64,000 bases of DNA from Crotophaga sulcirostris (taxonomy: Eukaryota > Chordata > Aves > Cuculiformes > Crotophagidae): NCBI GenBank assembly GCA_013397455.1, contig VYZB01000170.1, forward strand, positions 28,077 through 92,076, read 5' to 3'. The stretch's first letter is position 1, and the number at the start of each line of letters is the position of its first letter. Both the position numbers and the translations under genes were made by a program. The notes beneath the pieces were generated by a model that was given only the letters and a program-made list of their open reading frames with translations, was not told the origin of the DNA and searched no databases. Shown here piece by piece: positions 40,401 to 49,755 of the stretch.

Positions 40401-43400
40401 AGCACCGAGCTCTGGCAACAATGCACATCCAAGGTGCAGATCTCACGTCCCCCGTCTGCCTGCGCCGTTGGGTGGGTTTGGTGTCAAGTCTTCTGCTGAG
40501 CTTGGTGCCATCAAGCAGCCAGGCTGGAGGGTGGCTCTGCCGCTGACGGCTCCTCTTTTTGGTCTCACCTAAGGAAACCTCAACCAGAACCAAAGAGAGA
40601 GAAGGAAGCCAAGAAGCCCACTATCAAGAAGCCCCTGAATGCTTTCATGTTGTATATGAAAGAAATGCGGGCAAAAGTCATCGCCGAATGCACCCTGAAG
40701 GAGAGCGCTGCTATCAACCAGATCTTGGGAAGGAGGGTAAGAGCACGTGGGGCTCAGCACCATCATCCCAGGGCAGCATCCCTGTCCCTTGCAGCTGCTC
40801 CTAAGCACCTAACAGGCATCTGCTTGCAGAACTGGGTGCTCTTACCCTTTAAGCCTGCAGTGTCAGCTGTGCCCCAGAGCAGGGTGGCTGTGGTGGGGAT
40901 GGGCTGAGAGGGGACATCAGGCCACATCTCACTCCTGGTCTTGTCCTTGCAGTGGCACGCGCTGTCCCGGGAGGAGCAGGCCAAGTACTACGAACTGGCT
41001 CGCAAGGAACGGCAGCTCCACATGCAGCTCTACCCAGGCTGGTCTGCCAGAGACAACTACGTGAGTGGCTGCCGTGGCTCCGGTCCCCTCCCCGTGGCAT
41101 GGCCAGAAATGATCCAGGGGGGTCTGACAACTGGTGTTTGCCAAACATCCCACCTGTCCCTGGTAGCGGCGTTCCTGATGGCACAATACCCATAGAAATT
41201 CACATTTGGAGAATATTCTGGATATTCTCTTGGCTGTTTCTCATTCATATGGATGGCATGAGCAGGTGCTGGGTGAGGAGCAGCACATAGCAGTGGTTCT
41301 CAGCAATAAGAACTAGTGCAGAGGACCCTGAGACATCCCCAGTGTTGGGGTCAGGTGTTCCTGTAGCCAGAGAGCTCTCAGTGGAAGGGAAAGGGAAGCC
41401 CCAGCCTTGGTCTTCCTCAGTTTTGGCTGCTGTGAGGTACACTGGCACAGCAGTCGATGCCAAAGCAATGCCCAAGGTGTGAGCAGAGAAAATTGGTTTT
41501 TATAGAGAGCTGACTTGACTCTATGCCTAAAATAGTGGCTCTGTTTGGAAGGGGCTGCAGAGGACTCTCTTTCGGAGAAGCAGAGGCAGCTCCTGGGCTG
41601 GCCAAAGGGGCAAAGCTGCTTCACAGCTCATGGTGGTAGGGTGAGCGGTTGGGAAGCCTCCGGGCTACTCCATGGCACATTTAAAGGTTACTCTTAAAAC
41701 AAAAATCATTTCCTTTAGCTGTATTAATCACTTCAGCTGCACCGTGTTAAACGAGGTTGCATAGGTGTTGTGGTGCCCCAGAAGCAAGGGATACACTCTG
41801 GGTCTTTTCTAGTGGCTTCCTCAGCTGTTTTGATCTTCCATGCCTAATGAGCTCGTTAGAGACCTGAAGCAAAGCACACCTAAGTCTTCAGATGTCTGTC
41901 TATCCACTTGAGGGCTCTGCCCTTTGATCTAAGGCTCTGTCATTTCCCTCGCAGCTGCTTTTTTTCCCCTGGGAGTCGCACAGCGAGCACCCATCCAGCC
42001 CACCTTGACCCAAGCCCTCCTTCCAGAAAGCCCAAACTCCACCGAGGGCAAGAAAACACCCTTAAACAGATTTAAAAAAAAAAAAAAAGAAAAAGAAAAA
42101 CCACAAAAGGGAAAAAAAAACAGGAGGCAGAGGTGATGCAGAAAAAGCAGAGGTTACAGGAAGCCCCAGCCCATCCCGGCCTCCTTGCAAGTGCAGACCA
42201 GGAGCTCAGCATCCATAGGCAGCTTTGCAGGATCAGTGCTGGATGCTGCTGCCCCAAGGTCACCCTTAGAGAAACTGAGGCAGCACTAAAAGTTCTGCTT
42301 TGGTTTCTCTAAGGGCAGCTCTGGAGAGAGGCAGGATTGGTGGTTGCACATCTGGCGGGCAGCAGCATCTGGCAAGCAAGGCAACATCTTCCTCCAAGAC
42401 CAAGCACATCCCCCATGGAAATCTTAATCCCATAGTATCCTTCATCTTGGCAAAGGCTGGTTCCTTTCTCCAGAAGATGATGGGCGCCAAAGGTCCACAT
42501 TGGCTTTCCCAGCATGGCAAGCAGTTGCTTCAGGTCTTGTAGTTATTGCAAGAGATGCTTTTCTCTTTGGAGCTTGAGCAGGGGGGAGGAATGTAGGTCA
42601 CTTCTGCAGCACGTGATGCAGATATCGGGCAGGAAATACAGTTGCTCCCACACTGAAGAAAAAGCTCACCGCAGCTTGGAGCTTTCCACCTTCACTCAAA
42701 CCACAAGAAGTCATATAAAAAGTCACGGGTGAAAGGCAGCCCTGTGAGCTGCCTGCTCCACACAGGCCAGATTTGCTCCTGCACTGCTGTGCCCTTATTA
42801 ATAAGCTAATTAGGAGATGAGGGGAGTCGTTCCCTGTTGTGAATCAGAGGCAATTTGGGGATAAAATTGGGTTTTCTTGCTAGTGAGAGAAGAAAACAGA
42901 AGCATGAGAGATGGGTCCAGAGTTGCAAAAGCACTGAAATAAGTGTTATTTAAAAATATATTTCTAGGAATTTCCTAAAACTTTCTTTCCTGGTTGAAAA
43001 CAAGGCTGCTCCTCTTGGTAACACATCAGGGAGTAGTTTGTGTTCAGGTGTAAGGCACCACATTAAAGTGCATATTGGAAATAGGGAAGGTGCTAAAATG
43101 GGCCAAGTGCCTTGTAGAAACATTAAGAGGGAGGAGAAACAAGAAGAGGCCAGGAGGATCAGCTGTTGATCATACTGCCTTCATTGTATGCCATAAATCT
43201 TGTTTAATTCTATTCATCTGGTTAAATAGATTATATAAATTACCTGTTAATCGATTAATTCAAGTGATAACAAGTGGGGTTCCCAGGTGAGATGCATCAG
43301 GATGGACTGAGGAGGAGTGGTGGGAGTTGGCAGGGGTGCTGAGCAGTGCAGACACGGGAGCTGGGTTTGTTGTGGTTGGTTTGCATCCCCTGGTGTTTTC

Positions 43401-46400
43401 TCTTGTGCCTCCTTCAGTCAGGGTCGCGGCTGTGCTTGTAGCGCGGTTGTGGACCCCTAAACCAGAGGGGAGCAGTGTGTTGGGAAGAAGGACCGGGCAG
43501 GAGGGGTGATGGCAGGAATGTGGTTGCCATCTCCTCTGAGTTCCTGTTGCTGTTCCTGCAGGTCTCAGGCAGTGGTTTGGGATGAGACAAAATGCCAGAG
43601 GTGTTGGGTCTGGGATACTGGGAATGAGGGGCTGTTCCTGAGAAAGGGTACCTGCCCAGAGGGATTTGTGCTGTGTGAAAGGCACGAGTGCAAACACAAA
43701 TTTGGGAGTTGCTTTGAGATTTGCTCCTGGCTCTTCCCAGGAGCAGTGGACTGGGTGGTTGGGGGAAGGAAAGGGCCCACGTGGATAGACCTGAGCAGGT
43801 CCCCTTGCAGTGGTTCCTGGTTCATCTCCCCCTGGAACAGCAGAGCCAGCAGCACCGCGGTTGTTGCAAATGACCTGGCCACTCACCTGGGCAGCAGAAG
43901 CCTTCCCCATGGCCTGATCCAGCCCCAAAAACCCTGAACAGCACCCTTGGTCTCCTGGGAGCACGGACTTACAGCCTTTCCTTTGATTTCCCAGGGGAAA
44001 AAGAAGAGACGAACGCGGGAAAAGCAGCAAGATTCCACCTCAGGTAAACAAACGCGTGCGGCTCGGGGCTGTCCCTTCCGTTCTGCTCAGAGGGGATAAT
44101 CCAAAGGCAAAGCTGGTGTCGTGTTTTACCATGTTTTCTTTTGTTCTCCTGAACACACTGGGTTTTCTAAAAATGTGGTAAATTAACATTTTGTGACTTT
44201 TTCATGACACATTCAAATTAGAACACAGGTAGCTTGTGAAAATGGAAAATAGGAGGTTTTGGCGAGCGTGTAACTTCAAATAAGTTATCACCAAACTTGA
44301 TCTATTCAAAACATCCAGGGTGAGTGTCCCTGTCAGCCCTACAGATACCATTAATTAAAGCAAACTCCTCTCAGCTGCCTCACTGCTACGTGTGGGACTG
44401 AATGCAGTGACAGGATTGAAGATCACCCATGGGACTCCCCCAAATTTGGGGTTCATTTCAAAGCAACCTTGAGTTCAGGCAAAGTCATATAAAAACCAGT
44501 ACCAGCTGCCTCCCTGTTCCACACTGTTTGTTAGAAAAGGACCTTTTGACAGATCTCAGCTGGTGACACACACATTCCCATCACCCAAGGCTATTCCTGC
44601 GCTGGTTTCTGAAGTATTTCTGCCATATCAGGAATAAATATCTGTGCCACTGAACATTCTTTATATAACAACAAGGGACTGGCCGTGCCCACTATGGCAT
44701 CATGTACTCATGATGTTGGACAGCCTGTTTTTTTCAGTGTGTCCATTCTGTGATTGCCTGTAGACTTGCAGAGAGCTTTTCCCACTCTCCAGCCTACCAG
44801 GTCATTACTGCTCAGTGCCCTTCTTTATCATCTGGCTGACAGTTTCATCCAAAAGTAGACTTCTGGCTTTCCAAACAGCTCATCAGTTCTCTCCCCGTCC
44901 ATAGGGAGGGTGCCAGGTCAGCCAGCTGCTCCCCTGGCCTTGCACAGCCACACAAAGACCCGTCACACCTGAGCTGGGAACCCCAAAGTGCACAGCTGGC
45001 TGCATCTGGGCAGTTCAGTTGTTGGTTAGGATGTGGGAGTCCAGCTCTGAGGTTATTGCTGGAGATCACAGGTCCATGCAACCAGAATCTCGCAGCCTGC
45101 ATTAATTCATCAAGTTCAGGTTTATCGTTATTTTAATGAATTGCTGTTGGGTGACCTCTTTGAATTGTCCATGATAAGTAATTCCATGAGTGTGTCTCAG
45201 TAATCTCTTCAGTTTAGTTAACACTGTTGATCCCATTATTTGGTAGCTAGACTGATAAGGGGAATGCAAGCTTTTAGGTTTATATAGAGAATTTATGCGT
45301 TTATATATAAATATATAAGACATATGTGTGTCTTGTCTGATACAAAAAATAATAATTCCACCCATTCTGGACTGACAAAACAACTGCTGGTCATACACAA
45401 TAGCAGACACAGGTGGTGGCTGAAAGAGGGGGGGAGAGTGAATCCAGCACAGAAATGTGCTGTTCAAACCCTATTTGCAGCACAGAGTGAAAAATCAGGT
45501 GCCTGCAAGCATCCTAATGAGCCTCACAATTATACAGTAAAACTGCAGCGTTTTAGGAAAAACCATGGAGAACAGCTTTTCCATGAAAACTGGAAGGGGA
45601 ATGGTGGGGTACAGAATAGAATAACCCAGGCCTGGGTCTCCTTGGTGCTACCTCTGCTTTCAGCCTGCTTCTGCAACGTTTCCTCCTCTTCTTTTCCGTG
45701 CCCAGTCTGAGCCCGCGGGCAGCCCCTGCTCAGCCGCTGCTGGAAGGGCAGGGAGCAGGTAAGGCTGCAGACGAGGGAGGCAGGCAGCACCTCTGGGATT
45801 TGGCAGCTTTTCCAAACTTCAGAAATTTGAAGAGCTGTGGATTTCCCCATAATTTCCTGGAGCTGAGGCCATTGTCCAAACCTCCTCCTTCTCCAGCTGC
45901 CAGCAGTGATCCCTGAGATTTGCCTAACGATCACTTTTTTCCAGGAGAAGCGGTGCCTGCGCCGGTCTGGTGCGGAAAAACCATCGCATTGCAGTCTGTC
46001 AGTCGTGTGTTGAAAGTAGCTAAAATGATGTTGCCTCTTTTCTTCCTCCTGCTCCTCCTCCTCTTTGTGCCTCTGCCTTGCCCATTCTCCGCCACGCATG
46101 CTTCTGTGTTCAGATCCTGCCTCTCCTAAGAAATGCAGAGCTCGCTTTGGCCTCAACCAACAAACGGACTGGTGCGGCCCGTGCAGGTGTGTATCAGCAT
46201 CTCCTCGCTGCTGGGGAGCTCCTGGCTTCGGCCCCGGGCCTGCTCCTGGGCTGCTCCAGCCAGGCAGGGATGGGGTTTCCTCTGGGCATCATCAGTTGTT
46301 GTTGCCTGAGCCACAAGGGTCACCTGAACCCTGGGTTCCCTACGCTGCTGGGTGACGTTGGTGAAATGCTGTGCGTGTTCCTTGGCTGGTGGACTTCCCT

Positions 46401-49400
46401 GGTGTTAAAAGCTTGTTTCCAGGGTGCAGACCTCTGTGATGCTGATGTGGGGCTTTTTTTTTTCCCTTTCCATTGCATAAATAGCAACCTAGGGCCAGCA
46501 GTGAGTATTCGTTGTGTTTATTTTTCCTATTTGTACATGTATTTTGAGATCCACCTCTTCTTGGCCTTGAAGTTTTGCAGTACCCACGACAAGGTGGGAG
46601 AACCTCAAGCACTGAGACAGTTTGTGAGTGCCCCGTGCCTTGGGCTTTTAGGTGTGGCCAGGTAACAGTACAGCTTGGTGCATGACCCAAGCACTGTCTG
46701 GTGCAGGGGAGGGGCTGTGAATGCATCCAGGTGGAAGAAGCTCCTGGGACCCTTCTGGACCTGGCACTGAAGCAGGGAGAGGCTCCAGGCAGGACAGAGG
46801 TTTACAATTCATAGCACATTCTGATACCAATGTGTTGAGGACTCTGGCAGTCTGGAAGGAAAGTGTTTCTTCACGTGCTCACCACAGCTTAAGGGGACAA
46901 AGACCACTTAGCCCACCCCGCCGTGGGCTCTGAAGCGCGGTCCCACGGCTTCCTGGTGGTGCTTGGCCACTGCCCTCGCTGGCAGCCCTGGGTTGCTGTG
47001 GGACAGCCATCGGGCGATGTCAGCAAGCCCCGTTTTTATAGATTCCTAATGTGGACAGAGCTCCCCTAATGCCCCAGTAATGCTTCACCCTGAAGGTCCA
47101 GCGTGGGGGTTTGTGACCCCGGGCACTTGCGGCAGCCGAGCGCCTGTACCACAGCCACAGGTGGCTCCTCCAGCTCCACTCTGCCTTCGTGTGAACTCTC
47201 TTAATTCAGCTTCTCCTCTGTGCTGCTCCCCATTAACCCCAAGTGCTCGGAGACCTCAGCATGCTTGTGTTTTTTCCTCTGAAACCCTGGGCAGCCCCAG
47301 CTGTTCTGCAACCCCCCGTACTAACGTGCTGCTGCAAAGGGCTCCGTCTTTTTCCCCTGTTATTTTAAATCAGTGGATCAATGGATGGGTTTCTATCATC
47401 GTAGGTCATTGCAACTCCCCATCCTGCAGCTGCTCTGGTGGTGTCCATGGGAAACAGAGCATCTCCTTGGGCTCATTTGCTCTGGGAAATCACAGCCCCT
47501 GTAAAATACCCTCGGAGTTAAATACTCAGTTCAGCAGGGCTGTCGTGTTTCGTGTTACGTTAATTGGGTCACCACGGCTCACGGTGGCACTGACAGCAGG
47601 AACAGCTCTCCTCTTGTTCACATCCAGTGCAAAGTCAGGTTTAATACTGGGCCAGTTAATACATATTCTAACAGTGTCTAGTTCTTCATTAGTCAGATCA
47701 AAGAAAGGTGTTTGCCCGCGTTAGCGAGTTCTCCATTTGATCTCTTTTCCTCAAATGAGACAGCCAAGGCAGGGACCTGGGCGGGAGGAAGATGTTCTTC
47801 TTGCTGTAGAGTCATTAATACCATCTCCAGCAGAGGAACGGGTCCCTCGCTACTACCAAGGGGACATCTTGAGAGCTCTTTTGTTTAAAATTGTACTGAG
47901 ATGCTCCAGGACCCACAGCAGGTGAAGTGAGAGGTCTGTCACACAAAGTGAAGGAAAACCAGCTCAGCACAGAGTTTGTAAGGACAGCGTGAGACAGTGC
48001 GAGGGACTGACTCTGGACAACCTGGAGTGGTTAAAGGAATCTGGTCATACGAGATGACAACTGGAACTCGGAAAATGAGAATATTTACTCCATACTAAGC
48101 AGCAGAATTGTCAAGGGATGTGGAGAAGACATGCCCAAAGCCAGTTGCAGCAAGGATGATGCATGACTTGTATTTTTGAGACCCCTCAGATCATAACAAA
48201 TGAATGAGTGAGGAACCTGAATGTCTTCTCCAGGGGATGAAGGGGGCTGGTCCTTAGCTTAGTTAGCAGGTTAAAAGGTGATCTACCCTTTCAAGACCAA
48301 CAAGTCTTCTGACCAGCTCAGGACTAGTCTAATATCCAAAGCAGGACCTCAGCCACCCTCAGACCTCCATCCAGTCCCAGGCCATCTTCTTCCCTCTTCC
48401 CAGATCTCAGTTGGGCACCTGCAGCTCAGCCGTGGCACTGGGTCAGGCAGGAGCATGAAGTGCCTGAGCTGCAGGGATGGCTGCGATCAGAGGGTTTTGC
48501 TGCAGAAAGCTCAGTGGATGGTTGTGCACAAGTCCAGGAGAGTGCTAGGAGATGGATCACAAGACTTTTTAAGATTTTGGGCTGGCTGGCATTGCCTTAG
48601 GGTTTGGAGCCCCCTGATCCAGTGGGAGGGGTCCCTGCCCATGGCAGGGGGGTGGAGGTGACCGTCATCGTCCCTTCCACCCCAAACCACTCTATGATTT
48701 TGATTTTTTTTATTGTTTAGATTTTTATTATGATTTTTATTGTTGTTTAGACTTTTTTTTATTATTTTTATTTTTGTTCTTTTTTTTTCCCCCACTTTTA
48801 TTCCTGTTCTTACGGCCTGCTCTCAGCTTTCCCTGCCAGCCCCACTCCCATCTCCCACTTCCTTCACCCCCCGCCCAGGGTCCCTTGTGCGCCCCCCTCG
48901 GGGCTGCTGCTATGGCGCCGCCTGGCGGTGACCGCGGGGAAGTGCAGCGCAGCGGGGCCGCAGCCCCACTGCAGCCTCAGCCCCATTGCAGCCTCTTTGT
49001 AGTTGCAGCCCCAGCCCCACTGCAGCCTCAGCCCCATTGCAGCCTCTTTGTAGTTGCAGCCCCAGCCCCATTGCAGCTGCAGCCCGGCTGCAGCCCCATT
49101 GCAGCCTCAGCTGCAGCCCCAGCCCCACGGCAGCCGCAGCACCACTGCAGCCTTGTTGTAGTTGCAGCTCCAGCACCACTGCAGCCTTGTTGTAGTTGCA
49201 GCTCCAGCCCCACTGCAGCCTTGTTGTAGTTGCAGCTCCAGCCCCACTGCAGCCTCACTGTAGTTGCAGCCCCAGTTCCATTGCAGCCTCGTTGTAGCTG
49301 CAGCCCCAGCCCCGTTGCATTGGCTGCAGCAGCGCCATGGCCATCGCGGGGCTGCAGTGGAAGGCAGGCCTGCGAATCCCCACGGGGCCGTGTGCCCCCC

Positions 49401-49755
49401 AGCGCAGGGCTGCAGCTCGTGCACGCCAGTGGATTCACAGACCCCTCTCTCCCCTGTTCCTAGGAGGAAAAAGAAGTGCATTCGGTACTTACAAGGAGAA
49501 GGACGCTGTGCCAGCCCAGTTTCTTCCGATGGAAGTGCTATAGACTCCCCTCCCTCTCCTCTGGACGCGCTCCAATGCATCTCCTCTGCTTTCCCTTCAG
49601 CCAAGCTCGCAGCCCCCGCTGACTCCGCACCCAGAGAACAGCCAGACCCCTTCCCCGGCTCCGCTCGCCTCGCCAGCTCCTCCAGGCCGACCCCCCGGTG
49701 CTCCGCGGCGCCCACGGAGCCCCCAGCCCCCAGCCTGGCACCCACGGGGACATAG
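31313..49755 (+). CDS. TCF7: TCF7 (TCF-1), Wnt-pathway HMG-box transcription factor; nine exons, 5' part missing
   Basis: Joined exons: 31313-31445, 34641-34731, 38223-38309, 40198-40308, 40574-40736, 40953-41060, 43995-44043, 46114-46186, 49464-49755. The reading frame stays open through every junction: 1107 nt, 368 residues plus stop for the longest form. Skipping the 73-nt exon gives a 273-residue form ending at 49543. TCF7 binds Wnt response elements in the nucleus, recruits beta-catenin for activation or Groucho/TLE for repression, and is central to T-cell development (family knowledge). What is seen: a context-dependent regulatory region, one HMG box, a basic tail, a C-clamp and the alternative C-termini typical of TCF7. 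The terminal B-type frame ([10 protein letters not shown]...) and the phrase LMLGSG...IPHPAIVP distinguish it from LEF1 and TCF7L1/L2. The N-terminal beta-catenin-binding exons were not found. Convergent with SKP1. Confidence 0.96.
31446..34640 (+). other. TCF7: TCF7 intron
   Basis: GTAATG to CCCAG, 3.2 kb. Nothing else recognised. Confidence 0.9.
34641..34731 (+). CDS. TCF7: TCF7 exon: regulatory domain
   Basis: 91 nt between CTCCCAG and a GTGAGT donor. It completes the split glycine codon from the previous exon, reads [20 protein letters not shown] and GQITPSMG, and leaves two bases (TG) of a tryptophan codon. The VHRP...GFY core matches the equivalent exon of TCF7. The two-base overhang is completed equally well by the exon at 38223 or the one at 40198, so the next exon can be skipped without a frameshift. 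Confidence 0.95.
34732..38222 (+). other. TCF7: TCF7 intron
   Basis: GTGAGT to CCCAG, 3.5 kb. It contains the 19-bp duplication; otherwise nothing recognised. Confidence 0.9.
34967..35003. repeat. 19-bp tandem duplication in a TCF7 intron
   Basis: Two copies of TGGAGCAGGGTTACAAAC separated by one base. Local slippage duplication just after the exon at 34641. Confidence 0.85.
38223..38309 (+). CDS. TCF7: TCF7 in-frame cassette exon (LEF1/TCF7L-like VYPLPS-GFRQPY segment)
   Basis: 87 nt (29 codons), acceptor CCCAG|GCAG and donor CCAG|GTGAGT. It reads [20 protein letters not shown] followed by LSAGASFS and a split arginine. LEF1, TCF7L1 and TCF7L2 have an exon of the same type (QPVYPIT-GFRHPYP-like), alternatively spliced in LEF1. 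The length is a multiple of three and both flanking phases are 2, so inclusion or skipping keeps the frame. The human TCF7 protein as I remember it goes straight from the preceding exon to FTHP, so this may be an ancestral exon kept in birds. Open frame, good splice sites and family match make it a real exon; how often it is used is unknown. Confidence 0.85.
38310..40197 (+). other. TCF7: TCF7 intron
   Basis: GTGAGT to TTGCAG, 1.9 kb. It contains the 17-bp tandem repeat. The last 200 bases are GC- and CpG-rich. Confidence 0.9.
39214..39288. repeat. Short tandem repeat, period about 17
   Basis: Imperfect copies of CATGCAAACCCTTATC in the intron before the exon at 40198. Confidence 0.8.
40198..40308 (+). 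CDS. TCF7: TCF7 exon: linker before the HMG box
   Basis: 111 nt, acceptor TTGCAG and donor CAT|GTAAGT. The first G completes a W or R codon depending on which exon precedes it. It then reads [20 protein letters not shown] and a stretch ending [17 protein letters not shown] and [13 protein letters not shown] are TCF7 signatures. It ends with two bases (AT) of a methionine codon. It is preceded by a CpG-rich polypyrimidine stretch. Confidence 0.96.
40574..40736 (+). CDS. TCF7: TCF7 exon: N-terminal half of the HMG box
   Basis: 163 nt, acceptor CACCTAAG and donor AGG|GTAAGA. After [17 protein letters not shown] it enters the HMG box at [18 protein letters not shown] and runs to the helix reading [15 protein letters not shown]. 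The box bends DNA through the minor groove at CTTTGWW sites. Its residues are essentially invariant across the LEF/TCF family and show no disruption here. Confidence 0.98.
40953..41060 (+). CDS. TCF7: TCF7 exon: C-terminal half of the HMG box
   Basis: 108 nt (36 codons, phase 0 at both ends), acceptor CTTGCAG and donor TAC|GTGAGT. It reads [20 protein letters not shown] and ends [10 protein letters not shown]. This completes the L-shaped HMG box started in the exon 216 nt upstream. The join between the two HMG exons (GRR|WHA) is the family's conserved intron position. Confidence 0.98.
41930..41940 (-). promoter_or_regulatory. Perfect consensus TCF/LEF binding site in a TCF7 intron
   Basis: The plus strand reads CCCTTTGATCT, whose complement is AGATCAAAGGG, the optimal 11-bp TCF/LEF site used in Wnt reporters. 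It lies in the intron between the HMG-box and basic-tail exons and could support autoregulation. Occupancy is unknown. Confidence 0.35.
42074..42120. repeat. A-rich low-complexity tract
   Basis: Runs of A interrupted by G and CC. No flanking SINE or LINE body is recognised. Confidence 0.85.
43995..44043 (+). CDS. TCF7: TCF7 exon: basic tail / nuclear localisation signal
   Basis: 49 nt, acceptor TTTCCCAG and donor TCAG|GTAAAC. It reads [16 protein letters not shown] plus one base of the next codon. The KKKRR-REK run is the nuclear localisation signal and the basic tail that strengthens DNA binding and bending. The leftover base sets up the choice downstream. Joining to the 73-nt exon at 46114 gives D (GAT); joining directly to 49464 gives G (GGA) and a different frame. 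Confidence 0.95.
44044..46113 (+). other. TCF7: TCF7 intron before the C-clamp exon
   Basis: GTAAAC to TTCAG, 2.1 kb. A strong CT-rich tract (TCCTCCTGCTCCTCCTCCTC) lies about 60-80 bases before the C-clamp acceptor and may bind polypyrimidine-tract regulators. Confidence 0.85.
46114..46186 (+). CDS. TCF7: TCF7 C-clamp cassette exon (73 nt, frame-switching)
   Basis: Acceptor GTGTTCAG and donor GCAG|GTGTGT. It reads [20 protein letters not shown] followed by CGPC and a split arginine codon. This is the first part of the C-clamp, a cysteine-rich auxiliary DNA-binding domain that recognises GC-rich helper sites next to the TCF site; three of its cysteines lie here and the fourth comes from RRKKKC at the start of the terminal exon. 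At 73 nt it is not a multiple of three, so inclusion shifts the reading frame of the terminal exon (E-type tail) and skipping restores the B-type tail. Confidence 0.95.
48604..48708 (+). mobile_element. CR1 LINE 3'-end fragment
   Basis: About 100 bp of sense CR1: GGAGCCCCCTGATCCAGTGG to the CACTCTATGATTTTG tail, followed by a TTTTATT-rich stretch. Confidence 0.9.
48709..48790. repeat. T-rich low-complexity stretch
   Basis: Mostly T with ATTATT and GTTTAG interruptions, directly after the CR1 tail. It may have grown from the CR1 3' microsatellite. Confidence 0.8.
48956..49325. repeat. 34-bp minisatellite upstream of the dual-frame TCF7 exon
   Basis: About ten imperfect copies with period 34 (unit starts at 49144, 49178, 49212, 49246, 49280 and 49314, among others). 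One 51-bp step around 48985-49036 shows that a 17-bp half-unit also exists. The core is TGCAGCC...GTAGTTGCAGC. The minus strand has repeated GGGG runs and could form G-quadruplexes. Long open frames here on both strands arise from the repeat and are not genes. The array ends about 140 bp before the terminal exon acceptor. Confidence 0.95.
49464..49543 (+). CDS. TCF7: TCF7 terminal exon, alternative B-type frame
   Basis: The same acceptor is used, but read directly after the exon ending at 44043. The split codon becomes GGA and the frame reads [20 protein letters not shown] ending LPMEVL, stop TAG at 49541-49543. This matches the B-type C-terminus of mammalian TCF7 (GGKR-AFGTY-EK---PA-FLPM-VL). 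The roughly 80 nt therefore code for two conserved peptides in overlapping frames. Confidence 0.9.
49464..49755 (+). CDS. TCF7: TCF7 terminal coding exon, E-type frame (C-clamp end and long tail)
   Basis: Acceptor TTCCTAG|GAGG. Read after the 73-nt exon it gives [20 protein letters not shown] followed by a serine/proline/alanine-rich tail, stop TAG at 49753-49755. This completes the C-clamp (fourth cysteine in RRKKKC). The tail is about 96 residues, similar to the mammalian E-tail, but beyond the C-clamp it is poorly conserved and GC-rich. The frame stays open over the whole length even though the other frame of the same exon stops at 49543. Confidence 0.92.

Larger units (their letters stand above)
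41061..43994 (+). other. TCF7: TCF7 intron
   Basis: GTGAGT to CCCAG, 2.9 kb. It contains the perfect TCF/LEF site and an A-rich tract. Confidence 0.9.
46187..49463 (+). other. TCF7: TCF7 intron before the dual-frame exon
   Basis: GTGTGT to CCTAG, 3.3 kb. It contains a CR1 fragment, a T-rich tract and the 34-bp minisatellite. Confidence 0.9.

Noticed and set aside
43260..44030. 256-codon open frame on the minus strand
   Set aside because: It runs across TCF7 intron and the basic-tail exon antisense. Low complexity and no family match.
44699..44716. Short palindrome CATCATG-TACT-CATGATG
   Set aside because: Seven-base arms are too short to be notable in 64 kb, and nothing around it supports a function.
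45530..46156. 208-codon minus-strand frame
   Set aside because: Antisense to the CT-rich tract and the C-clamp exon. Its K/E/R-rich run reflects the tract.
48774..49438. Long open frames on both strands over the minisatellite
   Set aside because: They are generated by the 34-bp repeat, which avoids stops. The translated Q/P/L/C repeats are not protein-like.
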